Shown here: piece by piece, positions 54,369-63,900 of the stretch | Layout of the letters: each line of letters starts with the position of its first letter | Numbering within the stretch: the stretch's first letter is position 1 | NCBI RefSeq assembly: GCF_902728265.1 | Contig: NZ_CACVBR010000010.1 | Location: forward strand, 40,459-104,458 | Origin: Chryseobacterium potabilaquae | GTDB taxonomy: Bacteria; Bacteroidota; Bacteroidia; Flavobacteriales; Weeksellaceae | Length of the DNA: 64,000 nt | Direction of reading: 5' to 3' | Notes under the pieces: model-generated | What the model saw: only the letters and a program-made list of their open reading frames with translations | The model's database searches: none | What the model was told of the DNA's origin: nothing | Position numbers and translations under genes: made by a program

Positions 54369-56753
54369 ATGAAGGTGAACAATAACTGTTTTCATTGTGG
54401 TCAAGGCATCGAAAAGGAAAGAATTTTATTTGATGAAAAAACTTTCTGTTGCAATGGTTGTAAATCTGTTTACGAAATTCTCAATACGAATAATTTACAA
54501 AATTTCTACGAATTAAATAAAAGAGCCGGAATACGTCCAAGTGATGAAGTATCTTCTCAATTTGATTATTTAGATACTCCGGAAATTTTTGAAAAAATCA
54601 GTGACTTTTCAGAAGGGAATACAAGCTTAGTAACATTTAAAATTCCAGTAATACATTGTTCTTCCTGCATTTGGTTATTAGAAAGTCTCCATACCTTAAA
54701 CAAAAGCATAAAATATTCACAAGTCAATTTTACGAGAAAAACATTACAAATATCGTTTAATCATAATGATTTAAAACTAACTGAATTGGCCAAGTTCCTC
54801 ACTCATTTAGGATACAAACCTGTCATAAGTCTTGAAACAGCTGAAAAAAATGTAGACCATTTGGATAAATCTCTTCTCGTAAAATTTGCTATTGCTGCAT
54901 TTGCCTTTGGAAATGGAATGTTTCTAGCCTTTCCAGAGTATGTAGGAGGAGAAGATTACTGGATGGATCATTATAAAGGGCTCTTTAGAACATTAATGTT
55001 TTTATTGGCCTGTCCTGTAGTATTTTATTCCGCATCTGATTATTATAAATCAGCTTGGTACGGCTTGAAAAATAAGATCGTAAATATTGATGTTCCAATT
55101 GTCTTAGGAATTCTTGTTCTTTTCGGAAGAAGTGTTTATGAAATAGCCACTGATTATGGACCGGGGTATTTTGATACACTTTGCGGACTTTTATTCTTCA
55201 TGCTCTTAGGCAAAATCTTTCAAAAAAGAACCTATAATGCCCTTTCATATGATCGAGATTATAAGTCATTTTATCCTATTGCTGTAACCAAAGTTGATTT
55301 TGACGGAAAACAGGAAAATATATTGTTATCGGAAATAAAAGTGGGTGACAGAATTCTGGTAAGAAATCAGGAAATCATTCCCGTTGATGCTATTTTAATT
55401 AACGGTGAGGGAAATATTGATAACAGTTTTATTACTGGAGAAAGTGTAAGCATTAGCAAACAGCCAGGAGATAAAATATTTGCAGGAGGTAAACAGATTG
55501 GATCTTCTCTTGAGCTTGAAGTCATCAAGAACGTAGATCAAAGTTATCTCACACAACTTTGGAACAAAGAAGCTTTCAAAAAGCATGAAACTGGACTTGA
55601 CACCTTAACCAATACTATTAGTAAATATTTTACTTTCGTAATTTTAGGCATTGCTCTCATTTCCGGTATTTACTGGGCATTTATCGATTTAGAAAAAATG
55701 TTTCAAGTAATCTCTGCTATACTTATTATTGCATGTCCATGTGCCCTTGCCTTATCTGCTCCTTTCACTTTTGGGCACATTATGAGAATTTTGGGCAGAA
55801 ATAAATTTTACGTAAAAGACACCCTCACTATAGAAAAGATTGCAAAGCTTAACACTATTGTATTTGACAAAACAGGAACCATCACCCACAGAAAAAAATC
55901 AAACATTCGATTTGAAGGATCCCCTATTCAAGAATTTGATTTATTAAACATCAAAACATTGTTAAAAAACTCCAATCACCCTCTTTCTAAATCTCTATAT
56001 GAGTTCCTGGATATAAAAGACGAATATTTTCCGGTAGAAAATTTTTTAGAAATTTCAGGAAAAGGCTACGAAGCAAATATCCGAGGAAATATTTATAAAA
56101 TAGGGTCAGCAAAATATAATAATCAAGAATCAAAAAACCTTGAGACCGCAGTTTATATTAGTAAAAACAATGAGTTTTTAGGCAAATATATATTCAAAAA
56201 TGAGTATCGTAAAAACCTTGAAAATTTATTTAATAGACTCTTAGACTATAAAATATTTATCCTTAGTGGGGATAATTCGTCGGAAGAAAGTCAACTAAAA
56301 AGGATTATTCCCCATTGCCAAGGAATGGCATTTAATCAAAATCCAGAGGATAAGCTTAACTATATCAAAACCCTACAAGACCAGCACTTAAAAGTGTGCA
56401 TGCTTGGAGATGGATTGAATGATGCGGGTGCTTTAAAACAAAGTAATGTCGGTATTGCGATAGCTGATGACACCAATACGTTCACGCCATCATCAGATGT
56501 AATAATGAACGGGGATAAAGTTGCCTATCTCGATCACTACTTAAATGTTTGTAAAGGATCCATCACTATCGTAAAAATGACCTTTATAATTAGCTTCTTA
56601 TATAATATTGTGGGGCTAAGTTATGCAGTAACCGGGCATATGCATCCGCTGTTTGCAGCGATAATCATGCCAATTAGTTCGATTACCGTGGTTACATTTA
56701 CGACTCTTTCAACTTGGATACTTGGACGAAAATGCTTTAAAAAGGATAGATAA
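54369..56753 (+). CDS. ccoI: Copper-type P-type ATPase for cbb3 oxidase assembly
   Basis: A 794-residue P1B-ATPase. The N-terminal Cys-rich metal domain (Cys7, Cys10, Cys27, Cys28, Cys31) is followed by an HMA-like region with HCSSCIW, then eight membrane helices. IIACPCALALSAP carries the CPC ion site, FDKTGTITH the phosphorylated Asp, and GDGLNDAGAL the hinge. This N-terminal arrangement is typical of CcoI/FixI, which exports copper for the haem-copper centre of cbb3 oxidase. The oxidase genes follow directly. Confidence 0.92.
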   Translation: MKVNNNCFHCGQGIEKERILFDEKTFCCNGCKSVYEILNTNNLQNFYELNKRAGIRPSDEVSSQFDYLDTPEIFEKISDFSEGNTSLVTFKIPVIHCSSCIWLLESLHTLNKSIKYSQVNFTRKTLQISFNHNDLKLTELAKFLTHLGYKPVISLETAEKNVDHLDKSLLVKFAIAAFAFGNGMFLAFPEYVGGEDYWMDHYKGLFRTLMFLLACPVVFYSASDYYKSAWYGLKNKIVNIDVPIVLGILVLFGRSVYEIATDYGPGYFDTLCGLLFFMLLGKIFQKRTYNALSYDRDYKSFYPIAVTKVDFDGKQENILLSEIKVGDRILVRNQEIIPVDAILINGEGNIDNSFITGESVSISKQPGDKIFAGGKQIGSSLELEVIKNVDQSYLTQLWNKEAFKKHETGLDTLTNTISKYFTFVILGIALISGIYWAFIDLEKMFQVISAILIIACPCALALSAPFTFGHIMRILGRNKFYVKDTLTIEKIAKLNTIVFDKTGTITHRKKSNIRFEGSPIQEFDLLNIKTLLKNSNHPLSKSLYEFLDIKDEYFPVENFLEISGKGYEANIRGNIYKIGSAKYNNQESKNLETAVYISKNNEFLGKYIFKNEYRKNLENLFNRLLDYKIFILSGDNSSEESQLKRIIPHCQGMAFNQNPEDKLNYIKTLQDQHLKVCMLGDGLNDAGALKQSNVGIAIADDTNTFTPSSDVIMNGDKVAYLDHYLNVCKGSITIVKMTFIISFLYNIVGLSYAVTGHMHPLFAAIIMPISSITVVTFTTLSTWILGRKCFKKDR

Positions 56754-56827
56754 AGCCTCTTATTTAGACTGATTTTAAATTAGCTGAAATCGGCAATTCG
56801 TGATGAATGTCATTATTTTTCACTAAA

Positions 56828-56855
56828 TTTGAACCCCGAAAATAGGTTAATTTTG
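56828..56855 (+). promoter_or_regulatory. Promoter of the ccoS-ccoNO operon
   Basis: TTTG (56828-56831), 16 bases, TAATTTTG (56848-56855). The start would fall about 5-7 bases downstream, at or within two bases of the ccoS ATG (56863), so the transcript may be leaderless. Confidence 0.6.
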
Positions 56856-56862
56856 TTGTCTA

Positions 56863-57090
56863 ATGGATATTCTATATTTAATGATCCTCTGCAGTGTTTC
56901 TTTAGCTGCGATTTTCTTGGTCGTATTTATAGTGTATGCCCGAAAAGGACAGTTTGAAGATGATGAATCTCCTGCTGTACGAATTCTTTTTGACTCCGAT
57001 GAAATCAAGGAACAAGAAGAGATTGGCAACAATAAAAAAGACGAAAAAGAAATAGGAGAAAATAATAAAATTGAAGAAAAAAGTGAATAG
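56863..57090 (+). CDS. ccoS: cbb3 oxidase maturation protein CcoS
   Basis: A 75-residue protein with one membrane helix (about 3-26) and the conserved YARKGQFEDDESPAVRILFD segment of CcoS, then an acidic/Lys-rich tail. CcoS is needed for cofactor insertion into the oxidase. It ends 5 bases before ccoNO. Confidence 0.92.
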   Translation: MDILYLMILCSVSLAAIFLVVFIVYARKGQFEDDESPAVRILFDSDEIKEQEEIGNNKKDEKEIGENNKIEEKSE

Positions 57091-57095
57091 TTGAT

Positions 57096-59357
57096 ATGGA
57101 AACACAAAAGTTTAGTTATGACAACAGTATTGTTCGGGCATTCCTTTATGCGACCATAGTTTTTGGACTTATTGGGTTCACGTTCGGGCTTACAGCAGCA
57201 TTAATGCTTTTCTATCCTGAACTCCCAGAGTTTTTATTTGGAACAGATGATACAACCATTAAAAGTTTAGCATCAGGTAACATTCAAGGTCTAATAAACA
57301 CTCATGGAGCATTTGGATTTGGCAGAATTAGAATGTTGCACACCAACACAGTAATCTTTGCATTTGTATGTAATATTGTATATACAGGTATTTATTACTC
57401 ATTACAAAGGTTATTAAAAGCAAGAATGTATAGTGATACATTGTCTTGGCTACATTTCTGGACTTGGCAAATTATGATTGTTGCTACGTTCATTACATTC
57501 TTTATGGGAATTAACACTTCTAAAGAATATGCTGAACATGAATGGCCTATCGACATATTAATTGCATTTTCATGGATCATTTTTGGAATCAATATGTTCT
57601 TAACTATTGCTAAAAGAAGAGTAAGACATCTGTATGTAGCTATTTGGTTCTATATTGGAACTTGGATCGCTGTAGCCATGCTTCATATCTTCAATAATTT
57701 AGAAGTTCCATTATCTTTTACAGGTTGGAAGTCTTATTCTGCATATGCAGGAGTTAAAGACGCTATTGTACAATGGTGGTATGGTCATAATGCGGTAGCA
57801 TTTGTATTAACAACACCTGTTTTAGGTTTGATGTATTACTTCTTACCTAAAGCGGCTGACAGACCTGTATTCTCCTATAAATTATCTATCATTCACTTTT
57901 GGTCATTAATATTTGTTTATATCTGGGCTGGTCCTCACCACCTTCAATATACAGCTCTTCCGGCATGGGCTCAAGCAGTGGGAACAGGTTTCTCAATCAT
58001 GCTTATTGCTCCATCATGGGGAGGAATGCTTAATGGACTTTTAACATTAAGAGGTGCTTGGGATAAAGTAAGAGAAAATCCAATCCTTAAATTCTTTGTC
58101 GTGGCTGTAACTTGTTATGGTATGGCCACCTTTGAAGGTCCTCTATTGGCAACTAAAAACATCAATAAAATTGGACACTTTACTGACTGGGTAATTGGAC
58201 ACGTACATTTAGGGGCTCTAGGATGGAATGGATTTATGGCATTTGGAGTTATCTATTATCTTGTGCCTATATTATGGAGAACAAAACTTTACTCTGTAAA
58301 ATTAGCGAACTGGCATTTTTGGCTAGGGACTTTAGGTATTATCTTCTATGCTGTTCCTATGTATATTTCAGGATTTACTCAGGGATTAATGTGGAAACAG
58401 TTTAATCCGGATGGAACTTTAGTTTGGAAAAACTGGTTAGATACTGTAACTGCTATTATTCCTTATTTCAAAATGAGATTCTTTGGAGGATTCTTATATA
58501 TTTCAGGATCAATCATCATGATTATCAATGTGGTAGCAACAGTAAGAAAAGGATCTTTCCAAAAAGAAGTTCCAGCTGAAGCTCCAGCATTAGCAAATAT
58601 TGGTAATAAACGTAAAGAAGGAGAAGGTACACACCTTTGGTTAGAAAGAATGCCATTCTTATTAGGAGTATTATCATTATTAACAATATCGATAGGTAGT
58701 ATGGTGGAAATTATACCTACTCTATCACTTAAGAAAAGTGTCCCTACCATTTCAGCTGTAAAACCCTATTCTCCTCTTGAATTGGAAGGTAGAGATATTT
58801 ATATCAGAGAAGGATGTAACGCATGTCATTCCCAAATGGTAAGACCATTCAGAGATGAAATTGTAAGATTCAATGGTAAAAACGGGCAATATTCAAAAGC
58901 CGGAGAATTTGTATATGATAGACCATTCTTATGGGGTTCTAAGAGAACAGGACCAGATTTACATAGGGAGGGTGGAAAAAACCCAAGTTCTTGGCATTAC
59001 AAACATATGTATAATCCAAGGTCAACCTCTGCGGGATCAATAATGCCTCGTTATCCTTGGTTAATTGCTACTAACTTAGATCGATCTAAAATGGTTGATA
59101 AAATGAAGTTGATGAGAAATACATTTGATGTACCTTATACAAAATCAGAAATTGATTCAGCTAATTCTTGGGCAGATCATCAAGCCAATAAAATTGTAAA
59201 AGATATTTTCTCGGAAGCCTCAGATTTAAAAGATGCATATGCTAAGAGACCTGCGGGTGAATTAGAGAAAAAAGAGATTGTAGCATTAATATCTTATCTT
59301 CAGAGATTGGGTACAGATATTAAAACAACTGAAATTAAAACAGCAAGTAATAACTAA
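57096..59357 (+). CDS. ccoN: cbb3 cytochrome c oxidase, fused subunits I and II
   Basis: A 753-residue fusion. Residues about 1-510 are CcoN, with 12 or more helices and haem/copper histidines in RMLHTNTV, WWYGHNAV, GPHHLQYTALPAWAQ and WVIGHVHLGALGWNG. Residues about 540-753 are CcoO, a membrane-anchored cytochrome c with CNACH (near residue 573) and Met ligand in SIMPRYPW. The fusion is standard for Bacteroidetes. It is the high-affinity oxygen reductase core for microaerobic respiration. Confidence 0.96.
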   Translation: METQKFSYDNSIVRAFLYATIVFGLIGFTFGLTAALMLFYPELPEFLFGTDDTTIKSLASGNIQGLINTHGAFGFGRIRMLHTNTVIFAFVCNIVYTGIYYSLQRLLKARMYSDTLSWLHFWTWQIMIVATFITFFMGINTSKEYAEHEWPIDILIAFSWIIFGINMFLTIAKRRVRHLYVAIWFYIGTWIAVAMLHIFNNLEVPLSFTGWKSYSAYAGVKDAIVQWWYGHNAVAFVLTTPVLGLMYYFLPKAADRPVFSYKLSIIHFWSLIFVYIWAGPHHLQYTALPAWAQAVGTGFSIMLIAPSWGGMLNGLLTLRGAWDKVRENPILKFFVVAVTCYGMATFEGPLLATKNINKIGHFTDWVIGHVHLGALGWNGFMAFGVIYYLVPILWRTKLYSVKLANWHFWLGTLGIIFYAVPMYISGFTQGLMWKQFNPDGTLVWKNWLDTVTAIIPYFKMRFFGGFLYISGSIIMIINVVATVRKGSFQKEVPAEAPALANIGNKRKEGEGTHLWLERMPFLLGVLSLLTISIGSMVEIIPTLSLKKSVPTISAVKPYSPLELEGRDIYIREGCNACHSQMVRPFRDEIVRFNGKNGQYSKAGEFVYDRPFLWGSKRTGPDLHREGGKNPSSWHYKHMYNPRSTSAGSIMPRYPWLIATNLDRSKMVDKMKLMRNTFDVPYTKSEIDSANSWADHQANKIVKDIFSEASDLKDAYAKRPAGELEKKEIVALISYLQRLGTDIKTTEIKTASNN

Positions 59358-59374
59358 AACATTAAAGGTTCAAC

Positions 59375-59572
59375 ATGATTCCTCAGAACTTTAAAGATAT
59401 ATTATCCAATACTGATAATGCTGGTTTTTACCAAACATTGGCTATGATATTCTTTATGTTATTCTTCATAGCTTTAGTAATATATGTTTTTAGCAGACCT
59501 AAAAAATATTACAAGGAGGAAGAAGAAGCTCCTCTAGAGGATAATGAAGACGATTTTAATTTAAAAAATTAA
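59375..59572 (+). CDS. ccoQ: cbb3 oxidase CcoQ-like subunit
   Basis: A 65-residue protein with one membrane helix (about 20-40) ending in FSRPKKYY, then an acidic tail. Size, position between ccoNO and ccoP, and the helix-then-charged layout fit CcoQ, which stabilises the complex. Confidence 0.85.
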   Translation: MIPQNFKDILSNTDNAGFYQTLAMIFFMLFFIALVIYVFSRPKKYYKEEEEAPLEDNEDDFNLKN

Positions 59573-59581
59573 ACTACTATT

Positions 59582-60463
59582 ATGAAACAAAGAACACCGG
59601 TTGTTGTAAACATTTTAATAATAATTGGACTTTTAATAGTTTTTTATTATTTGTTTGTACAGAGCTACTCGTTTTTAGCTTCACCATATTTCTGGGGAAC
59701 TGTTGTAATAAGTTGTATTTTAGCTTATATCCATAGTGCCATTGGGGATTTAATAGAAAATAATAAATTCAAAAAATTATCTCCAGAAGAGAAAGCAGCT
59801 TATCTGGCAGAAAAGAAAGTTCCCTACTTTAAGAGACTGTATGATGCTGCGTTCAAAAAACAATCAGAATCAGAAGAAAAAGACATTCTTATAGATCATG
59901 GTTTTGATGGAATTATGGAACTAGATAACCAATTACCAAAATGGTGGTTAGGATTATTTTGGTTTGGGACTGCTTTTTGTATTGTATATATATCAGCCTA
60001 TTCTTTTACAGATTTTGCACATCCAATTAGCGAATATGAAAAAGAATATAAAGAGCAAATTGCAGCTATTGAGATTTATAATGCTAGCCAACCTCCAGTA
60101 ACAATAGAAACAGCAAAATACTCAGCTGACAATATTGCAGAGGGTAAAGAATTATTTAAAACAAATTGTGCTTCTTGCCACAAAGAAGACGGGAGTGGTG
60201 GTATAGGTCCTAACTTAACTGACAATTATTGGATTAACCAACCAGAAAAAACTTTATTTAAAAATATTTTCCACATGGATTGGAATGGATCTCCTACCAA
60301 TCCTGCGATGAGAGCATTTGGAAAAAATGGAGAAGTATCTGGAGGTGAGATTGAAAAAATTGCAGCGTATGTATATCACATCAATCAGGAATTACCTCCT
60401 GTAACACCTGCTCAAGGTGGTGCCGCTCCTCAAGGAACTGAAGCTCATTGGGAAAAAGAATAA
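59582..60463 (+). CDS. ccoP: cbb3 oxidase subunit III, cytochrome c CcoP (mono-haem)
   Basis: A 293-residue protein with helices at about 8-26, 33-52 and 122-142 and one c-type haem domain: CASCH at about 196-200, GIGPNLTDNYW, and a Met ligand in NPAMRAFG. Proteobacterial CcoP has two haem c groups; only one CxxCH is visible. The C-terminus is Pro/Ala/Gln-rich. It passes electrons to CcoO. A strong terminator follows. Confidence 0.93.
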   Translation: MKQRTPVVVNILIIIGLLIVFYYLFVQSYSFLASPYFWGTVVISCILAYIHSAIGDLIENNKFKKLSPEEKAAYLAEKKVPYFKRLYDAAFKKQSESEEKDILIDHGFDGIMELDNQLPKWWLGLFWFGTAFCIVYISAYSFTDFAHPISEYEKEYKEQIAAIEIYNASQPPVTIETAKYSADNIAEGKELFKTNCASCHKEDGSGGIGPNLTDNYWINQPEKTLFKNIFHMDWNGSPTNPAMRAFGKNGEVSGGEIEKIAAYVYHINQELPPVTPAQGGAAPQGTEAHWEKE

Positions 60464-60486
60464 TTTAAAAAAATTAAAACATATGA

Positions 60487-60543
60487 AAAAAACATAATTT
60501 GTTATTAAAAAAAATAGTAACGAATTATGTTTTTTCTTTTTTA
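60487..60543 (+). terminator. Terminator/attenuator between ccoP and ccoG
   Basis: Left arm 60487-60504 pairs with 60518-60535 with one G-T wobble; the right arm runs into TTTTTTCTTTTTT. It may lower expression of the accessory genes relative to the oxidase. Confidence 0.75.
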
Positions 60544-60556
60544 AACCATATATAAA

Positions 60557-62011
60557 ATGTCAAAAATAGAAGAAGCAGAAGTAAGAGGTGGACAGGGACA
60601 AGTACTGGACCCTGAAACTTACCGAGATTCTATAGGCACAATGGATCAATCCGGAAAAAGAAAATGGGTTTATCCAAAGAAACCGAAAGGCAAATATACC
60701 AACTATAGGAATATTGTAAGCTACATATTATTAGTGGTCTATTTTGCGATACCATTTATTACGATTAATAATAACCCTTTAATATTATTTAATGTTATAG
60801 ATAGAACATTCTTTATTTTCGGACAGCCGTTCTATCCTCAGGACTTTTTTATACTTACTCTAGGCGCTATTGCTTCTTTACTATTTATTATTGTTTTTAC
60901 AATTGCTTTCGGAAGAATTTTCTGTGGATGGATATGTCCCCAGACAATTTTCCTCGAAATGATTTTTCGTAAAATAGAATATCTTATTGAAGGAGATAGA
61001 AATAAACAAATGAAGCTGGATAGACAAGAGTGGAATAGTGAAAAGATATGGAAAAGAGGATTGAAATGGTCAATATACATTCTTATATCTTTAATCATTA
61101 CACATTTTATGTTTATGTATATTGTTGGATATAAAGAAGTATTTAGTATTGTTTCTCAAGGACCATTTGCCCATCCTACCAACTTTTTGGTAATGATTCT
61201 GTTTAGTGCGGCATTTTATTTTGTATTTGCATGGTTCAGAGAGCAGGTATGTACTTTAGTTTGTCCCTATGGAAGATTACAAGGTGTTCTAATCGACAAA
61301 GATACAATCAATGTTTTCTATGATTTTAAAAGAGGTGAAAACAGAGCAAAATGGAGAAAAGGTGAAGATCGAAAAGCAGCAAAAAAAGGAGATTGTATTG
61401 ATTGCCACCAATGTGTTGTAGTCTGTCCTACAGGAATTGATATCAGAGAAGGTCAACAATTGGAGTGTGTAAACTGTACCGCTTGTATTGATGCTTGTGA
61501 TGAAGTAATGGAAAAAGTAGGACTTCCAAAAGGGCTTATAAGATATGCTTCTGAAAACGAAATAGAAAAACAAGAACAATTTAAGTTTACCGGTAGAATG
61601 AAAGGTTTTGCGCTCATTCTTTTCTTTTTGGTGGGATTTTTAGCCTACCTTCTATATAACCGAGGAGAAATGGAAGCAAAATTTATTAAGCCGGCAGGGA
61701 GTACTTTTTTTGTAAGGGATGGAAAAATTACCAATACTTATAATTATACTTTTCTCAATAAAACTAATGAAAAGAAAATTGTAACAGTAAAAGTAATTGA
61801 TCCTTCTCATGGAGAGATTACTTATAGTGCATCTAGCAAAATTCCGGTGGAAAGAGATAAAATTTCCAAGGGAACTATTAATATCAGTTTTCCTGAAAAT
61901 GAAATGAAGCTTTCGAAACAAAATATTAATATTGGTGTATATGATATGAATGGGAAACTTATCGATTCTTATAAAACATATTTTGAAGGACCATTTAAAT
62001 TACAATTTTAA
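60557..62011 (+). CDS. ccoG: Cytochrome c oxidase accessory protein CcoG
   Basis: A 484-residue membrane ferredoxin-like protein. Early helices carry RIFCGWICPQT and CTLVCPYGR; the 4Fe-4S motifs are CIDCHQCVVVCP and CVNCTACIDACD; the C-terminal third is an Ig-like periplasmic domain (FixG C-terminal). CcoG reduces Cu(II) for delivery to cbb3 oxidase. It starts 13 bases after the hairpin. Confidence 0.95.
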   Translation: MSKIEEAEVRGGQGQVLDPETYRDSIGTMDQSGKRKWVYPKKPKGKYTNYRNIVSYILLVVYFAIPFITINNNPLILFNVIDRTFFIFGQPFYPQDFFILTLGAIASLLFIIVFTIAFGRIFCGWICPQTIFLEMIFRKIEYLIEGDRNKQMKLDRQEWNSEKIWKRGLKWSIYILISLIITHFMFMYIVGYKEVFSIVSQGPFAHPTNFLVMILFSAAFYFVFAWFREQVCTLVCPYGRLQGVLIDKDTINVFYDFKRGENRAKWRKGEDRKAAKKGDCIDCHQCVVVCPTGIDIREGQQLECVNCTACIDACDEVMEKVGLPKGLIRYASENEIEKQEQFKFTGRMKGFALILFFLVGFLAYLLYNRGEMEAKFIKPAGSTFFVRDGKITNTYNYTFLNKTNEKKIVTVKVIDPSHGEITYSASSKIPVERDKISKGTINISFPENEMKLSKQNINIGVYDMNGKLIDSYKTYFEGPFKLQF

Positions 62012-62020
62012 TTTACAAAA

Positions 62021-62473
62021 ATGAAAAACTTTAGTTGGGGACATGGTGTTGTCATTGCACTTTTTGCCTTTATAATTTTTATATTATCCATGTTATTTCT
62101 TTTTCCAAACGGACAAAAGAACTCTGAAATGGTAACCGATAATTATTATGAAGAAGAGCTGCAGTATCAGGATGTCATAGATGCTAAAAAAAGAGCTGAT
62201 AATCTCCTAGAAAAACCTGTATACAGCCAAGATAGTAATGGAATAAGAATTACTTTCCCAAAAGATTATAATAACTCGAATACTACGGTAAAGTTTGTAC
62301 TCAACAGAACCGATGATCAGAACCTTGATATAAAAAGATCTGAACAGCTTGACTCTAAACAATCGTTCCTTATACCAGCAAAAGTATTAAAATTAGGAAA
62401 CTATACCCTACGACTGAACTGGACAAAAGATAAAATAGATTATCGAATAGACTATGATGTGATATGGAAGTAG
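62021..62473 (+). CDS. ccoH: FixH/CcoH-family assembly protein
   Basis: A 150-residue protein with one N-terminal helix (about 8-28), the conserved VTDNYYEEELQYQ region just after it, and a beta-rich periplasmic domain. FixH/CcoH assists assembly of cbb3 oxidase. It overlaps the next gene by 10 bases. Confidence 0.9.
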   Translation: MKNFSWGHGVVIALFAFIIFILSMLFLFPNGQKNSEMVTDNYYEEELQYQDVIDAKKRADNLLEKPVYSQDSNGIRITFPKDYNNSNTTVKFVLNRTDDQNLDIKRSEQLDSKQSFLIPAKVLKLGNYTLRLNWTKDKIDYRIDYDVIWK

Positions 62474-63231
62474 CACTTATTTTATCGGCAGTTGGTTTAG
62501 GATTTGCCTCTGGATTCCATTGTATTGGAATGTGTGGGCCTATAGCCTTGTCGATGGGATTAACAAAAAAACAAGCAACTAATTATTATATCCAAAATCT
62601 CACCTATCAATTTGGAAGAATATGTACCTACTCTATTTTAGGGGCTTTATTAGGAATTATTGGAGAAGGATTTGAAATGGCAGGATTTCAGCAATACTTA
62701 ACAATTGCTGTTGGAGTTCTTTTAATTATTATGGCCTTATTTTCTTTTGGGGGAAAAGACTTTGCCTCAAAATTGCCTTTTTTATCTAGATTATTATTTT
62801 CAGTAAAATCAAATTTGGGAAGATTACTACAAAAAGCTGATTATAGATCTCGATTTACAACCGGTATTCTCAATGGTTTTCTACCTTGTGGGATGGTCTA
62901 TATGGCATTAACTGCAAGCCTAGCAAGTGGAGGAATATGGAAAGGAGCATTATATATGGCTTTATTTGGATTAGGAACACTTCCGTTTATGTTTGCTATA
63001 GTTATTGCCGGAAATATCATTAATCAAGCTTTTAGAATAAAAGTTTTGAAAGTAATTCCCGTTATTATGACCATTTTAGGTGCTCTTTTTATTGTAAGAG
63101 GTTTAGAACTAGGAATTCCCTATATTTCACCTCGAGCAGAAGCAATGATCATAAAAAAAGATAATCAAGGAGATTGTCATTTAGAAGGAGATCACCGTAC
63201 TCATGATCACGACTCAATGAAATGTCATTAA
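62464..63231 (+). CDS. TauE/SafE-like (UreH-type) membrane protein
   Basis: A 255-residue protein with six or seven helices. GFHCIGMCGPIALSMGL near residue 20 and GFLPCGMVYMALTAS near residue 143 are the paired Cys-containing helix motifs of the UreH/DsbD-like family often annotated as sulfite exporter TauE/SafE. The tail is His-rich (DHRTHDHDSMKCH), suggesting metal binding. Homologues commonly sit beside ccoGH in Bacteroidetes; a role in copper handling or redox maturation of the oxidase is plausible. It overlaps ccoH. Confidence 0.85.
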   Translation: MEVALILSAVGLGFASGFHCIGMCGPIALSMGLTKKQATNYYIQNLTYQFGRICTYSILGALLGIIGEGFEMAGFQQYLTIAVGVLLIIMALFSFGGKDFASKLPFLSRLLFSVKSNLGRLLQKADYRSRFTTGILNGFLPCGMVYMALTASLASGGIWKGALYMALFGLGTLPFMFAIVIAGNIINQAFRIKVLKVIPVIMTILGALFIVRGLELGIPYISPRAEAMIIKKDNQGDCHLEGDHRTHDHDSMKCH

Positions 63232-63243
63232 ATAAAAACAATT

Positions 63244-63900
63244 ATGAAAAAAAAATTTTTTTTACTTATTATTAGTCTTTTAATATTACAATCATGTAGT
63301 ATAAACTCTGAGATTGTATATCATAAAGATGCCGCATCGACTTCTATTATGAATATTGATGTTAAAGAATTAATGAATCAAATGAAGGCCACCACTCCTG
63401 ACTCTTTAAGGAAAAAAGACTTTGGAGAAATGGATAAAATCCCTACTGAGTGGAAAAGCATCTATGAGTTGGAAAAAGAAGAAGGTAAGCTTAAAACAGA
63501 TAATCCTGATTCTATAAGGATTATGAAAAAAATCTTTGTGAAATCTACGAAGGAAGATAATGAATTAACAAACTTTTCAATAAAACTGGATCACTTCACT
63601 CAAGATGATTACAAAGCTGCCAATAATTTCAATAAAAAAGATAAATTACCTATCGATCAAAATGTTTTTAATGTATGGGATGGTAAGACGCTTACAATAG
63701 ATACAAAAAATTTCAACTTAAATAATATAACACAAGCTATAAAAAAGCCTTCTAATAAAGATGAGGACGATCTACAAGGCGCAAGTCTAGGAATGATGTC
63801 AATGCTATTGAAAAATATGCAAACCACATTAAAATTTGAAAAAAAGATTAAGTCGATTTCTGGAAAGCATGATGAGGGGCGGCAAGGATTCCTGCGTTAA
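63244..63900 (+). CDS. Lipoprotein of unknown function, 3' end possibly replaced
   Basis: A 218-residue protein with lipobox (LLILQSCS, lipidated Cys near 18). No recognised domain; the body is Lys/Asp-rich. The last codons (HDEGRQGFLR) come from a short GC-rich stretch (about 63872-63896) unlike the AT-rich body, and the reading frame then stops. This may be an ending created by an insertion or rearrangement, so the native C-terminus may be missing. It follows the UreH-like gene by 12 bases. Confidence 0.65.
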   Translation: MKKKFFLLIISLLILQSCSINSEIVYHKDAASTSIMNIDVKELMNQMKATTPDSLRKKDFGEMDKIPTEWKSIYELEKEEGKLKTDNPDSIRIMKKIFVKSTKEDNELTNFSIKLDHFTQDDYKAANNFNKKDKLPIDQNVFNVWDGKTLTIDTKNFNLNNITQAIKKPSNKDEDDLQGASLGMMSMLLKNMQTTLKFEKKIKSISGKHDEGRQGFLR

